Shown: in pieces, positions 63,381 to 64,000 of the stretch
Position numbering within the stretch: position 1 is the stretch's first letter
Layout: every line of letters starts with the position of its first letter
NCBI RefSeq assembly: GCF_004801405.1
Contig: NZ_SSOB01000012.1
Location: 123,896-187,895 of the forward strand
DNA length: 64,000 bases
Direction of reading: 5' to 3'
Source: Cohnella fermenti
Lineage (GTDB): Bacteria; Bacillota; Bacilli; Paenibacillales; Paenibacillaceae
Program-made: the position numbers and the translations under genes
Notes under the pieces: model-generated
Told to the model about the DNA's origin: nothing
Seen by the model: only the letters and a program-made list of their open reading frames with translations
The model's database searches: none

Positions 63381-64000
63381 TTATGCAGTTTGTTCCGCGG
63401 GGGAGGCTCGACTCATATGACCGACTCTGCAACAAGGGCAGCAGGCAAAGTCTTGGCCCAGTATCTGCTGCAAGAGCTCGAGCGTCGTACGTTTCGGTTG
63501 CGGAAGTGCCGGTACAGGTGTGCGTGTGAGCTTCTTGCAAAGCTTCAATCGAGTCGCTTTGCCACGTGGACTCAGGAAGCCGTAATGCCGAATTCGTGTG
63601 AATCCTGGAGGCAGGACGTGAATCAGGAAACGGCGAATAAACTCATCCGCAGTAACGGTCATCTCTTTTGGCTTATTGTCGTCCTTGTAATCCCGCCATT
63701 TGAAGGTGACATGGTCTTCTTCCAGCTTCATCATGCGAGCGTTCGAGATGGCCACGCGGTGGGTGTATCTTCCCAGATACTCGACGACACAACCCGCATT
63801 CTTGAAAGGCGGCTTGCTGTATACGACCCATTCCTTCCGGTACAACGTAGTGAGCAGCCGCTGGAACGATGCGGGATGCTGCAGATCTGCCGTGGTACCG
63901 AAGAATTGGAGCTCGGCTTGCTTGAGATAGGCCAGGAACTTGCCTCTGAACTTTCTGGAGAGCACCTTCACCGGGATAAAGAACTTCTTCTTGGAAGGGA
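63381..64000 (-). CDS. IS91-family transposase, C-terminal part (cut by window end)
   Basis: About 206 residues visible; the frame is open to the window end (reading KKKFFIPVKVLSRKFRGKFL), so the start lies beyond 64000. Family blocks of the Y2 transposase are FRGKFLAYLKQAEL, VVYSKPPFKNAGCVVEYLGR, YTHRVAISNARMM, VTFKWRDYKDD and FIRRFLIHVLPPGFTRIRHY. The first catalytic tyrosine is probably in YLGRYTHR. A CCPCC cysteine cluster lies near the C-terminus. It mobilises DNA by rolling-circle transposition. Confidence 0.9.
   Translation of the reverse strand, partial: PSKKKFFIPVKVLSRKFRGKFLAYLKQAELQFFGTTADLQHPASFQRLLTTLYRKEWVVYSKPPFKNAGCVVEYLGRYTHRVAISNARMMKLEEDHVTFKWRDYKDDNKPKEMTVTADEFIRRFLIHVLPPGFTRIRHYGFLSPRGKATRLKLCKKLTRTPVPALPQPKRTTLELLQQILGQDFACCPCCRVGHMSRASPAEQTA

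Larger units (their letters stand above)
63121..64000 (-). mobile_element. IS91-family insertion element, 3' part (cut by window end)
   Basis: Includes the C-terminal part of a Y2-type transposase on the minus strand and, downstream of it, about 260 bp of terminal sequence with a compound hairpin. The inner boundary is placed where array D is interrupted (about 63120). Orientation puts this at the origin-type end of the element. No terminal inverted repeats, as expected for the family. Confidence 0.7.

Overview
This is 64 kb of chromosome from a GC-rich member of the Bacillales, most likely Paenibacillaceae (Cohnella or Paenibacillus type). The evidence is Bacillus-like gene order (cymR, yrvO-type desulfurase, yrrD-like, AI-2E transporter, alaS, ireB, ruvX, DUF1292, mltG, two U32 genes), AGGAGG ribosome binding sites, T-box leaders on alaS and tyrS, S-layer homology domains, and sugar ABC systems that encode no ATPase of their own. 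I saw no tRNA, rRNA or Cas genes. Coding density is high and most long antisense reading frames are shadows of GC-rich genes.

Layout. 1-2.0 kb: a CapA-like protein (cut by the window edge), a glycerophosphodiester phosphodiesterase and a fumarylacetoacetase-family hydrolase. 2.1-5.4 kb: a sugar-type ABC importer (binding lipoprotein and two permeases). 5.4-6.0 kb: a gene-free stretch with 13-bp tandem repeats and a long inverted repeat. 6-12.4 kb: a DNA glycosylase, M29 aminopeptidase, GAF/HD-GYP protein, oligoendopeptidase F, two small proteins and a cold-shock protein. 12.8-18 kb: mnmA, divergent from cymR and a cysteine desulfurase, then a PRC-barrel protein, a zinc-ribbon protein and an AI-2E-family transporter. 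18-27.3 kb: T-box-alaS, ireB-ruvX-DUF1292 genes, mltG and two U32 genes for tRNA wobble-uridine hydroxylation. 27.5-29.7 kb: a chemoreceptor. 30-41 kb: a carbohydrate locus (Gfo/Idh/MocA oxidoreductase, two permeases, binding protein, LacI-family regulator, 1574-residue S-layer-anchored DUF4832 protein), with the same TTTGGCGCAAA box at all three promoters. 41-50 kb: a class B-like PBP, a second AI-2E transporter, a polysaccharide deacetylase, ilvD, a DEDDh exonuclease and T-box-tyrS. 50-54 kb: three overlapping glycosyltransferase-type genes and a small coiled-coil protein. 54-57.4 kb: a secreted protein and a two-component system. 57.6-62.8 kb: an RQC-like DNA-binding protein and sbcD-sbcC. 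63.1-64 kb: the 3' part of an IS91-type element.

The most unusual signal is a family of non-coding arrays at four separate places (about 12.57, 21.32, 54.98 and 62.94 kb). Each is a row of 16-bp imperfect palindromes (consensus ATGYGAAAAWYCRCAT) spaced at 51-52 bp, about five helical turns. Three arrays share the spacer sequence as well, so they are copies of one composite element of about 180 bp. The fourth is a younger tandem array that stops where the IS91-like sequence starts. The second signal is the self-contained LacI-type regulon at 30-41 kb.
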